NCBI RefSeq assembly: GCF_000350225.1
Contig: NW_005179233.1
Coordinates: 37,540 to 101,539, forward strand
Direction: 5' to 3'
DNA length: 64,000 bases
Origin: Chondrus crispus
Taxonomy: Eukaryota; Rhodophyta; Florideophyceae; Gigartinales; Gigartinaceae
Part shown: one piece after another, positions 20,787 through 32,928 of the stretch
How positions within the stretch are numbered: the stretch's first letter is position 1
Layout of the letters: each line of letters starts with the position of its first letter
Position numbers and translations under genes: made by a program
Notes under the pieces: model-generated
The model's database searches: none
The model's input: the letters and a program-made list of their open reading frames with translations, nothing else
What the model was told of the DNA's origin: nothing

Positions 20787-23700
20787 TCATTCGACTGCCG
20801 ACAACTGATTCTTAATCAACTTAGCATAAACCTCGCCCTTCTCTAACAACTCTTCATGTGTCCCACGTTCCACAATCTTTCCCCTCTTCACCACTGCAAT
20901 CACGTCAGCGTCCTGGATCGTCGATAACCGATGCGCGATCGCAATAGTCGTCCTGCCCTTCCCGGCCTCCTCCAGCGCTTGCTGCACAGCCCGCTCGGAC
21001 ACTGCGTCCAGCGCGCTCGTCGCCTCGTCCAGCAGCAAGATCTTCGGCTCCCGCACTAAACTACGCGCAATCGCCACACGCTGTCGCTGCCCACCGGACA
21101 GCTTGCTCCCGCGGACCCCAACCATCGTGTCGTATCCTTGTGACAGCTCCGTGATAAAGTCATGTGCGTTGGCTACTTTGGCTGCTGCTTCAATCATAGA
21201 GTCCGTTACAGGCGTTCCGTCCGTGTGGCTTAGACCGTATGCGATATTGTCACGCACAGTCCGGTTGAACAGGTCCGGCTCCTGGGACACGATCCCCATT
21301 TGCTGCCGTAGGCCCTTGACTTCGTACTCCTTGATGTCCACCTCATCAATCAGGAGTGTCCCGTTTCGCGCATCGTACATCCGTTCGATCAGTGATACGA
21401 TAGTCGACTTTCCGCACCCGCTTTCGCCAACCAGTGCCAAAGTTTGCCCGTCTTCCACCTCCAGCGACAATCCTCGTAGCACAGGCACGTCCGTTCGACT
21501 CGGATACTCGAATTCGAGTTTATCAGCCGCCACTCTTCCCACGATCTCACGGCTGTTCCCTTCTTCGCTTGTTGGGTCGATCTCGGACTTTCTGTCTAAC
21601 AAACGAAAAATGTTTGTTGCCGCGACCTTGGACTTCCCGTAGTCTGGCATAAACATCGCAGCCTGGCCCAAGGCCGAGCCCGCAAATAAAAGTCCACTCA
21701 CCGCCTTCATCAACCCGACGAATTCACAGTTTCCATTCTGTACGAAAATGGACCCTACCCAAAAGGATATCGCCCATAGAGCTTGAGACAGAAACTCTGC
21801 AACACCAAACGCGACTCCAGACGAAAGCGCCGTCCTTTGTCCAGTTCGAAGTGGCCCCTTCAGCTCGTCATTGTACCTGTCGATGAACACGTCTTGAGCG
21901 CCAATCGCGGTAACGGTGTCATAGTTATCAACTGCCTCCGACGCCACAGCCCCAGCTTGGGCAAACTTCTTGTTGGAATCGGCGTCAAACCCAGAGATCA
22001 TCTTCACGTTTGCAGCCTCAGAGATTGCCATGAACGGGAAAACAACCGTTACAACCAGCGCAACTCGCCAGCAGGATAAAAACGCGACGAGAAACCCAGT
22101 CAACAGAGTCCCGCACACCACGGCCGTTGCGCCCAACGTATCACCAGTGATCCCTTTAACGAGAGTGGCTTCCGTTGCCAGGCGGCTCGTCAGTTGACCG
22201 ACTGAATTCTCCTTCTTGTCGAAAAAGCCCATGTCTTGCTTTAACAGCGATCTAAACGCCAACCCACGAAGCTTGCGCGTAAGACGCTCACCAGAGATGC
22301 CTAACATTGCCAGCTGCGTGAAATATCCAATAAATGCAATTCCTCCGAGGAGAACGAAGAGGAGAGACCATTTTCGGACTTCTGCTTCATTATCTTTTGC
22401 AGATAGGACATCGATAACCTACAAGGAATAAAAAAAAAAAACAAGTTAAACAGAAGAGAGAAAAGGTCAGGTATGTTTTCGTGAACAATAATGAAGACCA
22501 TGAGAGAATAAATAAAGCACGAACGAACACTTGCAAAGGTAATGGCCAAAGCTGGAAAGGATGCTCCAGCCAGAGCACCACCAATCATGCCCAAGATTAT
22601 AAACGGTAGCTCCTTGATATTCATAGCGAACGCTCGTTTCAGAACACCCTTGTCGGTTGCAGACAACTCTTCTTCTTCGGCCGCCGCGTGAAGATGAGCA
22701 GTCTTGGAAATAGACTCAGTCTGCGCCTTTGTGGCACCTGTGCCTTCCCCGATCTCAGCTGCTTCTGAAGATAGACCTCTATTCTTCGCCTCGACATTTT
22801 GGTACTCGACAAGACGCCTGTATGCACCACCTTCGACACGAATGAGCTCGTCATGGGTGCCGCTTTCTGCGACCAATCCTTCATCGATAACGGAAATCCT
22901 GTCGGCGTTCTTCACAGTGCTCAGACGATGAGCGATGGTAATCGTCGTTCGACCCTCAGACGCAGCTTCCAGGGCATCTTGCACAATGCGTTCAGACCGA
23001 GCATCTAGTGCGCTTGTAGATTCGTCAAGCAGCAGAATTTTGGGGTTCCGCACAAGGGCCCGAGCAATGCAAATTCTCTGCTTCTGCCCGCCACTCAACA
23101 AAGCACCACGTTCTCCAAGCAGCGTATCGTACCGCTCCGGTAGTTTCATAATAAAATCATGCGCGTTTGCCATCTTGGCGGCCTTCACAATTGCTTCCTC
23201 GGTGACCGTCGATCTCTTGAGCACTGTCCTGCCAGACTTGTCCGCATCCACAACTTCCATGGCAGCGCCAAGAGCAATATTCTCACGAATGGAAAGCATG
23301 AAGAGAGTAGGCATTTGGCCAACGTATCCGATCTGACTGCGAAGCCAGCGGACGTTCAAGTCGCGCAAGTCAACCCCATCCAAGAAAATTTGGCCTTCAT
23401 TAACATCGTAGAATCGTTCGATGAGGCGCACGGTTGTGCTCTTTCCACAGCCACTGCTTCCGACGAGAGCCTGGCTCCTGCCAGCCTTGACCGTCAAGTC
23501 AAAGTCAGAAAGCACATTCGGTCGTGCACTGTTGTCCTCCATTTCGTCGTGGTTTCGTGTTGGGTAATTGAAATTGACCCCTCGAAACTCAATATCACCT
23601 CTAACGTTCGGGAGGATTCGACCTTCATCTTCATTCAAAGGGTCGATCATGCTCTGGCGACGAATGACTTCATAGACACGTGGTGCAGCACCGCGAGCAA

Positions 23701-24965
23701 TAGCAAACGCATTAAAAGCGGGAGCAGCTGTCATTAGCAATGATCAAATGGGGCAAGTACATAAAGCAAGAAGGTCAGCATCGGCGCAACGCATGTTAAG
23801 ATCAGGAAACTAAGCAGAGGATTCCAATCGCTATTCTTGGAATACAAAAAAACAAGAGAGACAATTTGTTTGACATACCTTGTCCGATTGAAATAGTGGC
23901 AACGAAGACACTGAAAAAGGTGACGATGACATCACCGGCCTTCACAGATTCATTTCGGACTTGTCCTGCTCCGAATGAAAATGCAACTGCGAAGGTAGCA
24001 AATATAACGAAGTAGGTGAAGCCGAGGGCGGCACCGCTGAAAGCACTCTTCATAATTCCTGCTCGATACGCATGCTGCAAGTGAACTTCGTAGCGCTTGG
24101 CCTCCGTTTCTTGTCCATTGAACGCCGTAACAGTTCGGATAAGGTTGAGGACCTCATTTGCAATACCACCAGCAGCACCATAGGCGCCAAGACTCTCGCT
24201 CGTACTATCAGCGGCAAGCTTTCCAAATAAGGCACCACTGATAGCGAGCAACGGGGCAATGGCAAGGATAACCAACGTGAGCTTCCAACTATACACGAAA
24301 GCGATGATGAAACCCGATACGAACATGGACATGAATTGAACAGCTGAGGAAAACTTATCGCCAATACCACCTTCAATGAGACTGACATCACTTGCGACGC
24401 GTGCAGTGAGCTCGCCGCCGTCGTTTTGGTCATACCAAGCATAATCCTGTCTCATGAGTGAGTCGAAAAATAGACGTCGAAGTCGATTCCCAACGCGCTG
24501 GGCGAAGACGAGCTGAAACCTTACTTGAATGAGGCTGACTACGAAGGCGACAGCTCCCAGAATGAGAAACCACTTGGCCTTGCTACCAATTGCGCTCGTG
24601 AGAGTGTTGAGCTCTTCGGCACTTATAGTGTTTTCATCGAAAACGTCGATGACACTGCCAAATATGATTGTGAAGAGAGGGAGAATGGTTCCATGAGCGG
24701 CAGCAGCAACGCAGGCGATGACCATGAGCCAGCGCTCGTTGGGGGTGGAATACGCGAAGAGCTGGCGAGCGGGTACGGGGGGTAGAGAATTGTCTCGGTC
24801 TTTCTCATTGTCCGAGGCTTCGGGCTTGATCATGGCCTTGATACGAGATGTGATGGACCTGTTGCCACTGTCTGTCGTTGGAAGGGGTTCATTGGAGTTG
24901 ATATTATCGTCTGTGGCGACGGCGGCTTTCCCGTCAAGGGGTGAGGACGCCATTGAGGACGCCAT
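20787..24965 (-). CDS. ABCB/MDR-type full ABC transporter, three exons
   Basis: This is a P-glycoprotein-like exporter of 1305 residues, laid out as TMD1-NBD1-TMD2-NBD2. Exons are 24965-23879, 23727-22529 and 22418-20787, and the lengths sum to exactly 1306 codons. Intron 1 (151 bp) has a GTATGT donor and a GCTAAT branch-like site before ACAG. Intron 2 (110 bp) has a weaker GTTCGT donor and a T-rich tract before TAG. NBD1 shows Walker A GSSGCGKST (about 451), signature LSGGQKQR and Walker B ILLLDES. NBD2 shows GESGCGKST (about 1092), LSGGQRQR and ILLLDEA, so both ATP sites look competent. The substrate is unknown; lipids or xenobiotics are typical for the family. The first codons repeat ATGGCGTCCTCA. 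The 3' end abuts a MITE. Confidence 0.92.
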
Positions 24966-26838
24966 TGAGGACGCACGGGATGGTGTGGTGTTAGCTGAAT
25001 GCGAGGGGTGCAGTAGAAAGGATGGATGGCTATCCGCCGGGCAATATAAAGCGGACCCGGGCTCAATGCGAGGAGCAGTGCAGGGTAGTAGTGGTGGTCA
25101 ACTGGCGATTCGGTATCTCTTGTCTATATAAACATGCGAGCAGTGTCCAATTGGGTTTGATGCCTTCCTTCTCAGAGAAGCAGAAGCGCCAACGCACAGA
25201 GATTTGTATACAGTTCGGTACAATGGGGCCCGTACTGTGGTCCCAAATGAACGATTCTATTCTATCGTCCGCCCTCTACTTGACGAGGTGGTGACAGCGT
25301 CGCAAGCGGCGGCATGCAGGTTGCTGCTTGTAAGGGCAAACAGTTTCCCAGCCCGCTACGGGCGCGGAATCACAGCCAATCCCCTCCTAACGATGTATCA
25401 CCCAATGTCTGAGTGCCATTCACAAAGGTTGCCCTCTTCGCAAGTGCTTTCGCCTCCCCCAGTTGTGAACACCCAATGGCAAAGTGCCATTCTGAAACGT
25501 GCAAGTTGGTTTTTTTATTACTGTACCCTTTGTTTATGGTATATCGAGCACTATTGTGAAGTACAGTACTCCGTACAGAAGCAAGAGCTGTGTACCCTCC
25601 ATTTGAGTCTACAACGCTAATTATGTTTTAATTTTCATAATGGTCATCATTTGCCACAGATCTTCTTCTTTCCTAGAACCGCTGTAGAGACGTACTTCTC
25701 AAGGCGGAAAGATTGGCTTTTTTCTTCTACGGCCTTCTTTCATTTTTTAGCCTGCAGGCACATTTTCAAATAAGAAAGATTTTCAGTAAACGACATAAGC
25801 TCTGCAAGTTGAAATGCGCAGAAATGCTTTGCTTGCATTGCTGTTTTTTTTTGTCACGGCGCTATTCAGAATTAATGCGAGGCCGACCGGAACGAATGTA
25901 AAGCTTGCATCTGATCTGGACAAGAGTTTGGGCAAGCACTCAGGGCTGACGCTCTGCGTCGCACCATTTGCACACGTATGAACATCTTTTCGCACAGTAT
26001 CGCCAGCCGCACAAATACAAGATTTCGAGAATCTCACGAAAAAGGCGTCGCCTGATTCGTGATGCGACTGTGTACTGTAGTACCCCCCTGACAACGCAGG
26101 ACCCATGGACCTTTCTTAGTTCGGTAAGAAACATCCATGGGTGCAGAATCGAGGCAACTCGTCCTCTGCAGATGGTGCAACGTGGGGACGCAGGGATATG
26201 TAGCCATGGAGTGGAATTGGTCTAGTTTTGTGATGCATTGCGTGCCCGTCCGTCCCGACTTTCTTTTATGGGGTTTCGCGTCCAATTTCGTCAATAGATT
26301 GAGCTCTGAGGAGCAGTGCAGTATCAATCCGAATGCTGCTGATGTCAGCAGACCCTGTCTCACACTTTGCCGTTATCTCGCTACGCAAAGCAACGACCTG
26401 AAGCGGCGCGGTGCCCTGTACACGTGTACTGCACAGAAGGTTACGATTTAGTATCAGGGCTCAGGGCTCGAAGCAGTGCGGGAGGAATTTGAACTGGTGG
26501 CTGCGGGAAAGATCCAAAACAGGAGTCGTATGGACATGAGCCGTTGGGAGCAAGTGGATTTCAACGCAGCCATGGCGTAATCGCAAGACGCATAATTTCA
26601 AACTCAAAAAAACGTAAAATTTCCCCCGCCGACCTCTCCGTCCGCCGCCCGTTTCCGCTTCCAAAAGCCACGTGTCACCCCACCCCCGTTAGCGAACCTA
26701 GTAAGCCGGCCCCGCGTCTCCCGCAGTCGCCCCACCGCCCGTACAACGGTTCTCCCCGCATCTGTAATCCGCCCCCACCGTCCCCGCTCTTTGCCAAATC
26801 CTCCCGGCCCCTTCGTCCTTCCTACACTTTTCCCCGTC
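24966..26838. other. Divergent intergenic region between ABC transporter and nucleoporin
   Basis: These 1.9 kb are shared by two divergently transcribed genes, so both promoters should lie here. I see no gene. Several TACTGTAC/ACAGTAC-type motifs occur (for example 25521, 25561 and 26072). CCAAT-like ATTGG/CCAAT boxes are scattered near 25150-25480. Confidence 0.4.
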
Positions 26839-29800
26839 ATGGCGCAGCGAGGTTTCTCCGCCGCTTTCCGTGCCATCTTTGGCAACCGCAACAACCGCAA
26901 CCAACCCCCTCCGACAGTTCCGCCAGACACTATCAGTCTCTCGCCCCGCGATACTCTCGACGAACCCGTCATGCCACCGCCCATTACTCTCAAAACCGAT
27001 CCTACCCTTGCTCCCAAACCCACTCCAGTCCCTCATCCCAAACCCCAAGCCTCGGCTGCACCCCTACCCAAGACTCGCGTCGATCAAAAAATCGCAAAGA
27101 CACCTGTCATGCTGCGCCGCCTCGGTCTTGATCCAAACATTTCAAACCAACAACCCCCAGCAGATGACGCGAGCAGCCACTACTCCCTCCGACCGCGCCG
27201 TCGTCGCCGGCCGGATGCACCCGAACCTCGTGGTGCGGAAACATCCAAGCCGCCGAAAGATGCCAACAATACCCCGCCACCAATCCCCATTCAGCCTGAC
27301 AAATCAATATCGCTGCGGCCCTCGCAGGCCTCGCGTGCTAACGAAAGCAATAAGCCGTCGTCTCCCACAGCAAGGGATACCCCAGCTCTCCGCTTACCCG
27401 CGCCAAGCGCTGCAACCACAAGTGCCATCGCTGCGAGGCCGGGCCTTGTTTCTGTCGCCAACCTTGAAGATGCCAGTACAGTCACTCTACAAGCTCTATG
27501 CAAGCAGGTGGGTCTTCCCGCAACGGGCACCAAGGAGGACATCAGGGACCGCCTCCTGGCAAAAGTTTCCCAGCGCCGATTTTTGAATGAGGACACTCTC
27601 ATCATGGACTCGGACGGCAATCCTCGGGCCCTCAGCACTATGCCCGTCACTCCACCCAACACAAACCGAGCTACTACGACGTCCATGATTCTGGACGCCC
27701 AGGGTAGCCCTGGTACGGTAAAGAAGAATGCAGGCCATGTGACCACGACAACCATTGTCAACCGAACCCCACGACGAGGCTCAGTTGCCCATGCCAGCGG
27801 TGTAGATACCGGTGGCGGTGCACCGTGTGCTACGAAAGTAATTGCGGGAGGTGTCACAGCGAAAGGTGGTCCAGGTGGTTTCGCCGGAAAGTCGGGCTCC
27901 GTGGACATGAAGAAAGAGTCTTGCTCCCAGCCAAATACACGATCCTACCAGGAGCCCAATTTACGTTTAGATATCCCATCGAGAGCCATGCAAGGAGTAG
28001 ACATCCCCGGTAACTCGGCTGGGTTGCCCGCGCTTTCCAGTACTGGCGTTGGCGCCCCGTACGACATGCCGATGAGTCCGGCATACGACATGAACATTAC
28101 ACGTTCGGCTTGTTGCCTCCCACAGACCTTCCGTGGAGGTCCAAACGGGATGTACGGCGTTAGATACCCGAAGGAGCGTACTGACCCGCGCGGGAGCGGG
28201 AACATCAGCGTGAAAGAGTTTGAGCCTAGAAACGTCGCCACTGAAACGGTTTTTCGTGATCTGGCTCATGGAAGTCGGCGCTTGAGTCAAGGCGAATACG
28301 AAGCTTGCTTGAAGGCTTTGAATGAGAACTATGCCGCCGGTGCAGAGAAAAGAAACGTCAAGGCGGCTGCGCTTTTGTCGAGGAAGGGGTTCCCGGGTAC
28401 TGCAGCAACAGTGCCTCGATCCTCATTGACCCCAGGGCCGTCTAATGTAGACGTCGAGTCTCAGTTACAGGGTGCGAATATATCTACAGCACGGGAATCA
28501 TCGCCCTCTCTTCGCGGTGAGGGAAAATCAGGATTCCAGACGCGACAGGCTCTCCTTGCCCCTCCAAACGCCATAGGTGGTATGAGTTCTTCGGCGCTTC
28601 CTTCTGCGTCTGGAACTGCTGTAGACTTTAAGAGTCATCCCGCACCGTTTTCTGCAACAGTTGGACATGCGGCCGATGTGTTGCGGACATCGCAACCACA
28701 GCCACCACTGGATTTATGGAAAGGTGAGGTCCGGTATTCCAGTGTCAACCCAGATGGCGCAACAACGGCCAAAGGCGGCGCGGGACATGATATGAGCTCT
28801 GAAAGAAATGTTTCCGCAACCGGTTCAGCGCTTGGGAATGGCAATGGAGGTAGATCGAAACCGAAGGAATTCGACAGTCGAGATCCTTTCCAGCATAGGT
28901 TTTCTGGGGCTGTCGGTGGCCCTGGTGCGCGTAACGGTGTTGACAGGGCAACTCTTGACGTCGAGCGAACTGCAAAACCGACAGGTCGAATTACTGGAGC
29001 AGAGACACCTCCTGATATTGGTGCCTTTGGACTGAACAGGGCAAAGGGTGGACGCTTTACATCAGCGGAAGATGAGATGTACTCAGGTTCTCAGTTTACA
29101 ACACCGCGTGATGTCGTTCGTTCATTTAATCGATACGGAAGCCGAGATACCAACGCCGAAATGAAGAATGGTACGCCAGAACCAGATTCGCCTGCGGGAT
29201 TCGCATCTCCTGGGAAAAGGCCCGATAGATCTCGTCGCAGGGAGTCCACGCACCTTTCGACGGAAGAAACCTTTCCGAGTCATTTACGGGGATTTACAAG
29301 CACCCGCAAGTTAGGCGTGGCATCTTCCAGAAGACGCTCGATGAATCAGTCGGCAGTTCAATCTGGCAGGATCATGAGATTACCAACTTTCGGAGCCAGG
29401 AGACCTGCTTCTACGAATTCGGGTGGGCTTCTTCCCAATTTGCCGAGGTCGAATGCAATGGCACAGCGTAGTAACTTTCTAGCACAGAGGGTTCAGCGGA
29501 GAAGTATACAGAACGAAAGGTCACCGAACCCGCCTCTTTCAGCAAAGAGTTTGCGAATCCTCGAGGAAATCAGGAAAGTCCGAAATGAAAATCGCTCCCA
29601 TTCTACATCCAAAAGGACAAGGTCGCCTGCACCCGTGCCTCCGTCTGCTCTGAAGAGGGCACGAATTAACGGGCAGTTCACAAGGTCACCCCAACTGTCG
29701 GGTAGATCCGTGGACATGGGTGCACAGGACGCAGTGCATGCACCGGAACACATGGGCACACCACATGGACCCGCGAGACTTAGAACTGACGATGGCAACG

Positions 29801-32800
29801 ACAATGGGAAACCAAGACTATCTCGGGGTCTTCGGGTGACTCCTTCCACCTCGAAAAGACGTAGAACTGTTGTGTTTGGGAGCGGGAAGAAAAGGTCTCG
29901 ACCAAGCTCTCTCTCGGCCGCTGCACTGAAGGAATTAAAGTCCACTGCGAAGAACGATATTGATAATGGCAGGCAGCATAACAAACGTTTGTTTTCTCTG
30001 GCGGCGTCAGAAGAGTCTGGAGCTGGGGTTGCGAAAGTCGCGCCAGGAAAGGGGACAGCGAGACTAACCGACAGACCCGCTGGGGATCGGTTCTCCCTTC
30101 CAGCAGTTGCTTTTCCTCCGATGCCGAAGGTTGCTAGCGGCGGCAGTAGCGCAGACTCTCGTGAGGGCTTTCCACAGACTTCGGACGCTCTCCACGGGGG
30201 CCGTGGAGGATCTGGGGCGGTGGCAGGTGTGTTCAAACTATCCGAACAGCGCCAGGGTATAGAGACGGTACCACGCCCAAAATCGAAGCTGTCAACTGCA
30301 GCCGAGATGGAAGACGCCGGTTTCCTTCACAAACCATCGGTGGCGGGAAGTAGTGATATCCCCTTGCCTTCAAGAGTTTCCGGTGAAGGGAGTGCATTTG
30401 GTGAGGCAAAGCCATTCGTTTTTGGGGACATGAAACCTCTCGGTGTAGTGCAGTCAGGAGCAAACGATAGCTCTGGACCTGTGTTATCATCTAACATCGT
30501 GCCATCAAAGCCAACATCGCAAACCGCACTTGTACTATCTGGTGATAGTTATGCACCACGAGGGGCCTTGGGCGGGAAAGGCCAATTGGGAAGTACGTCA
30601 AAGTCACTTGACCAGACTCAAGGCGTGCCTGACGTCAAGCAATCTCTTTTTGGAGATAGCACGTCACATGGTTCGCTACCGGCTGTCGCTACAGCTGATG
30701 TTTCTGAACGTAGCGATAAGAATGACTTGTCTGCAAGCGTCTCCATCGCTGGAATTCCCGTGAAGGAAAAATCAGATTCTGTTCCCCGATTCACTCTCGG
30801 AGATGACCGAGCGAAGGCCAATGAACCATTCACAGGGAACCTGAAGCACGGTATCCAGACAGGAAGCAATTCGCTACCAGGAGAAGCGCAGACAGCAGGG
30901 ATTTCCGTAGCACCGACTGCCAGTGCATCATTGCTTGCACAAACCGCACCAACACTGGAACTAGATGATATCCAAACGCAAAGCCGTTCCAAACCAAAGT
31001 CTGGAAACAACGATGAGATACATCCGCCAGCGAATGCCAAGTCACCTAGTTTTGCCGCCCAAGACAATATGAAAGAGACCCCCAGTTTCTTGAGCGTGCC
31101 ACGCCCATCGTCAGTCATCGCATCTGAAACAACGGCTCAGAAAGCGTCGAAGAAACCAACAAGTTTTGGGTTTGGCGTTGACCCCAAGTTCGATTTGGTA
31201 CCCGCTGAGAAGCGGCAGGGATATCGCGCATTGCATGCACCGTTTGTAGGGACAGAGTCTCGAAAGGATGAGGAACAAGCTACCCGTCCCTTTGAAGCGG
31301 CGCCGTCGCAGACGACTGGGGAACCCATTGGAGTTGTACCGTTAGGGACTAACTCTGAAGCACAAGTGTTTGAGAATGCGAATATCGCTTCTACCACACT
31401 TCCAGTTTTTGCGTCACAGACAGGAAAGGACAAAGGAGGAGTTGGCGCTGTCACGGCATCGGGTTCAGGATTTGATGCTGGCGCCATGCTTGCAAAGCAG
31501 AAGGCCTTCGTGGGAATAGGCACCCAAGAGACAGGCAATGTTTTGAAAACGTCTTCAGCATTGCCGACTGCCCCCTTTTCGTTCTTTGGAAAAAAAGCTG
31601 TAGACACAACTGAAGGCCTAGCGCCTTCCACCCAACAGAATACGAAAGTCCCAGACAATGAACCGGCGCCGTCTAGTGGCTTTAGTAACCTCGCTGGAGC
31701 ATCCAGCGGTCCGGTATCTTCTAGTGGACAACCGTCGGGGGGATTTGCGTTCGGTCCTGCGAAAGATCTTCAAAAAGATCCCGGCCCATTCGGTGGAACT
31801 CAGTTTACCTCACTTCCTCCAGCGACTAACACGGCAAAATTTGTGTTCGGAGCACCATCATCTCAAGCAAACGCAGCAACAAGTGGCTCTGGGTTTGCTG
31901 TAAATGCCTCTGGAGCGGATATCAGAGAAGCACCCTCATTCGGGTCCACCTTCCAAGGGTTGGCAGGGATAGGCCATAAGACGACGTCGCTCCCTGGTTC
32001 ATCACAAGCCAGCGCTAGTGGTGCTGATCCAGCTCTGAACAGCGGAGCTTTCGGCTCAGCTGGCAGTGCCCCCTTCAGGTTGAGAACAGACGGAACTGGC
32101 AACGCTGCGAGCAGTGGTGCATTAGGAATCACTGATGGCGTGAAGTTCGGCACCGAGAGCAGTGCGGCGATTGGAACAGCAAGCACGGCATCATTCGGTG
32201 CTAAAAGAAGCGAGGCCTTCGGTGCCAGCGGGGGGGCTTTCAGTGCTATGAGCGGTAGTGCGTTTGGGGCATCGAGTGGTGGGGCGTTTGGAGCTTCGAG
32301 CGGTGGTGCATTTGGTGCATCGAGCGGTAATGCATTTGGCGCCGCAAGTGTTGGTACGTTTCCAACAGCAAGTAGCGGGCCGTTCAGTGCAGGAAATCCC
32401 GGAGCATTTGCTGCTGCGAGCGGCGGGGCGTTGCAGGGCAGTAGCGGCGCAGCCTTCGGCGATGCTAGTGGAGTGTCGTTCGGGTCTACGAAGGGTGCGA
32501 CGTTTGGCTCAGGAGGTCTAGGAGCGTTTGGTGCCACAGGGGCGCAGGCGGGTGCGTCTGTTCAATTTGGTGCTCCAGCAGCAGCGCTTCCCGGGGGTGG
32601 CGCTGTCTTTGGTGTGCCGCCTGGGTCCTCAACCAGTCAGCCAAGCTTTGCGGCTCCGACGTTTGGTTTTGCGGCATCTGTGACTGGACAAGGGGGGACT
32701 GCAAGTGGCTTTGGACCATCTTTTGGGCAGTCCATTTTACAAACTGGAAACAGTATTGCGCCGTCGAGCAGCTCAGGACCAAGTGCTCCTTCCTTTTCGT

Positions 32801-32928
32801 TCGGCTCGAATGGTGCGAGCGGGGCCCCCCCAGGAGGAGCATTTAATATTGGTGCCGCCCCGAATACTGGGCAGCAACCTGCTCGTCGTGGGCGTAGAAC
32901 TCTTCGTGCTCGTCGAATGCTGAGATGA
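26839..32928 (+). CDS. FG-repeat nucleoporin, Nup153/Nup1/Nup136 type, with SAP domain
   Basis: This single-exon gene encodes 2029 residues and is probably a nuclear-basket nucleoporin. The ATG at 26839 begins MAQRGFSAAF, with a possible N-terminal amphipathic helix. A SAP-like DNA-binding motif lies near residues 209-248 (VTLQALCKQVGLPATGTKED). A long disordered middle follows. Near residue 900, SAKSLRILEEIRKVRN resembles the short linear motif of Nup1/Nup136/Nup153. From about residue 1610 the protein is rich in FG and AFG repeats, which form the permeability-barrier gel and bind transport receptors. It ends in an Arg-rich tail (RRGRRTLRARRMLR), as in Nup153/POM121 relatives. Tandem GGAFGASS units near 32270 come from local duplication. 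The SAP domain is unusual for this class, so a chromatin-tethering role is inferred. Confidence 0.75.
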   Translation: MAQRGFSAAFRAIFGNRNNRNQPPPTVPPDTISLSPRDTLDEPVMPPPITLKTDPTLAPKPTPVPHPKPQASAAPLPKTRVDQKIAKTPVMLRRLGLDPNISNQQPPADDASSHYSLRPRRRRRPDAPEPRGAETSKPPKDANNTPPPIPIQPDKSISLRPSQASRANESNKPSSPTARDTPALRLPAPSAATTSAIAARPGLVSVANLEDASTVTLQALCKQVGLPATGTKEDIRDRLLAKVSQRRFLNEDTLIMDSDGNPRALSTMPVTPPNTNRATTTSMILDAQGSPGTVKKNAGHVTTTTIVNRTPRRGSVAHASGVDTGGGAPCATKVIAGGVTAKGGPGGFAGKSGSVDMKKESCSQPNTRSYQEPNLRLDIPSRAMQGVDIPGNSAGLPALSSTGVGAPYDMPMSPAYDMNITRSACCLPQTFRGGPNGMYGVRYPKERTDPRGSGNISVKEFEPRNVATETVFRDLAHGSRRLSQGEYEACLKALNENYAAGAEKRNVKAAALLSRKGFPGTAATVPRSSLTPGPSNVDVESQLQGANISTARESSPSLRGEGKSGFQTRQALLAPPNAIGGMSSSALPSASGTAVDFKSHPAPFSATVGHAADVLRTSQPQPPLDLWKGEVRYSSVNPDGATTAKGGAGHDMSSERNVSATGSALGNGNGGRSKPKEFDSRDPFQHRFSGAVGGPGARNGVDRATLDVERTAKPTGRITGAETPPDIGAFGLNRAKGGRFTSAEDEMYSGSQFTTPRDVVRSFNRYGSRDTNAEMKNGTPEPDSPAGFASPGKRPDRSRRRESTHLSTEETFPSHLRGFTSTRKLGVASSRRRSMNQSAVQSGRIMRLPTFGARRPASTNSGGLLPNLPRSNAMAQRSNFLAQRVQRRSIQNERSPNPPLSAKSLRILEEIRKVRNENRSHSTSKRTRSPAPVPPSALKRARINGQFTRSPQLSGRSVDMGAQDAVHAPEHMGTPHGPARLRTDDGNDNGKPRLSRGLRVTPSTSKRRRTVVFGSGKKRSRPSSLSAAALKELKSTAKNDIDNGRQHNKRLFSLAASEESGAGVAKVAPGKGTARLTDRPAGDRFSLPAVAFPPMPKVASGGSSADSREGFPQTSDALHGGRGGSGAVAGVFKLSEQRQGIETVPRPKSKLSTAAEMEDAGFLHKPSVAGSSDIPLPSRVSGEGSAFGEAKPFVFGDMKPLGVVQSGANDSSGPVLSSNIVPSKPTSQTALVLSGDSYAPRGALGGKGQLGSTSKSLDQTQGVPDVKQSLFGDSTSHGSLPAVATADVSERSDKNDLSASVSIAGIPVKEKSDSVPRFTLGDDRAKANEPFTGNLKHGIQTGSNSLPGEAQTAGISVAPTASASLLAQTAPTLELDDIQTQSRSKPKSGNNDEIHPPANAKSPSFAAQDNMKETPSFLSVPRPSSVIASETTAQKASKKPTSFGFGVDPKFDLVPAEKRQGYRALHAPFVGTESRKDEEQATRPFEAAPSQTTGEPIGVVPLGTNSEAQVFENANIASTTLPVFASQTGKDKGGVGAVTASGSGFDAGAMLAKQKAFVGIGTQETGNVLKTSSALPTAPFSFFGKKAVDTTEGLAPSTQQNTKVPDNEPAPSSGFSNLAGASSGPVSSSGQPSGGFAFGPAKDLQKDPGPFGGTQFTSLPPATNTAKFVFGAPSSQANAATSGSGFAVNASGADIREAPSFGSTFQGLAGIGHKTTSLPGSSQASASGADPALNSGAFGSAGSAPFRLRTDGTGNAASSGALGITDGVKFGTESSAAIGTASTASFGAKRSEAFGASGGAFSAMSGSAFGASSGGAFGASSGGAFGASSGNAFGAASVGTFPTASSGPFSAGNPGAFAAASGGALQGSSGAAFGDASGVSFGSTKGATFGSGGLGAFGATGAQAGASVQFGAPAAALPGGGAVFGVPPGSSTSQPSFAAPTFGFAASVTGQGGTASGFGPSFGQSILQTGNSIAPSSSSGPSAPSFSFGSNGASGAPPGGAFNIGAAPNTGQQPARRGRRTLRARRMLR

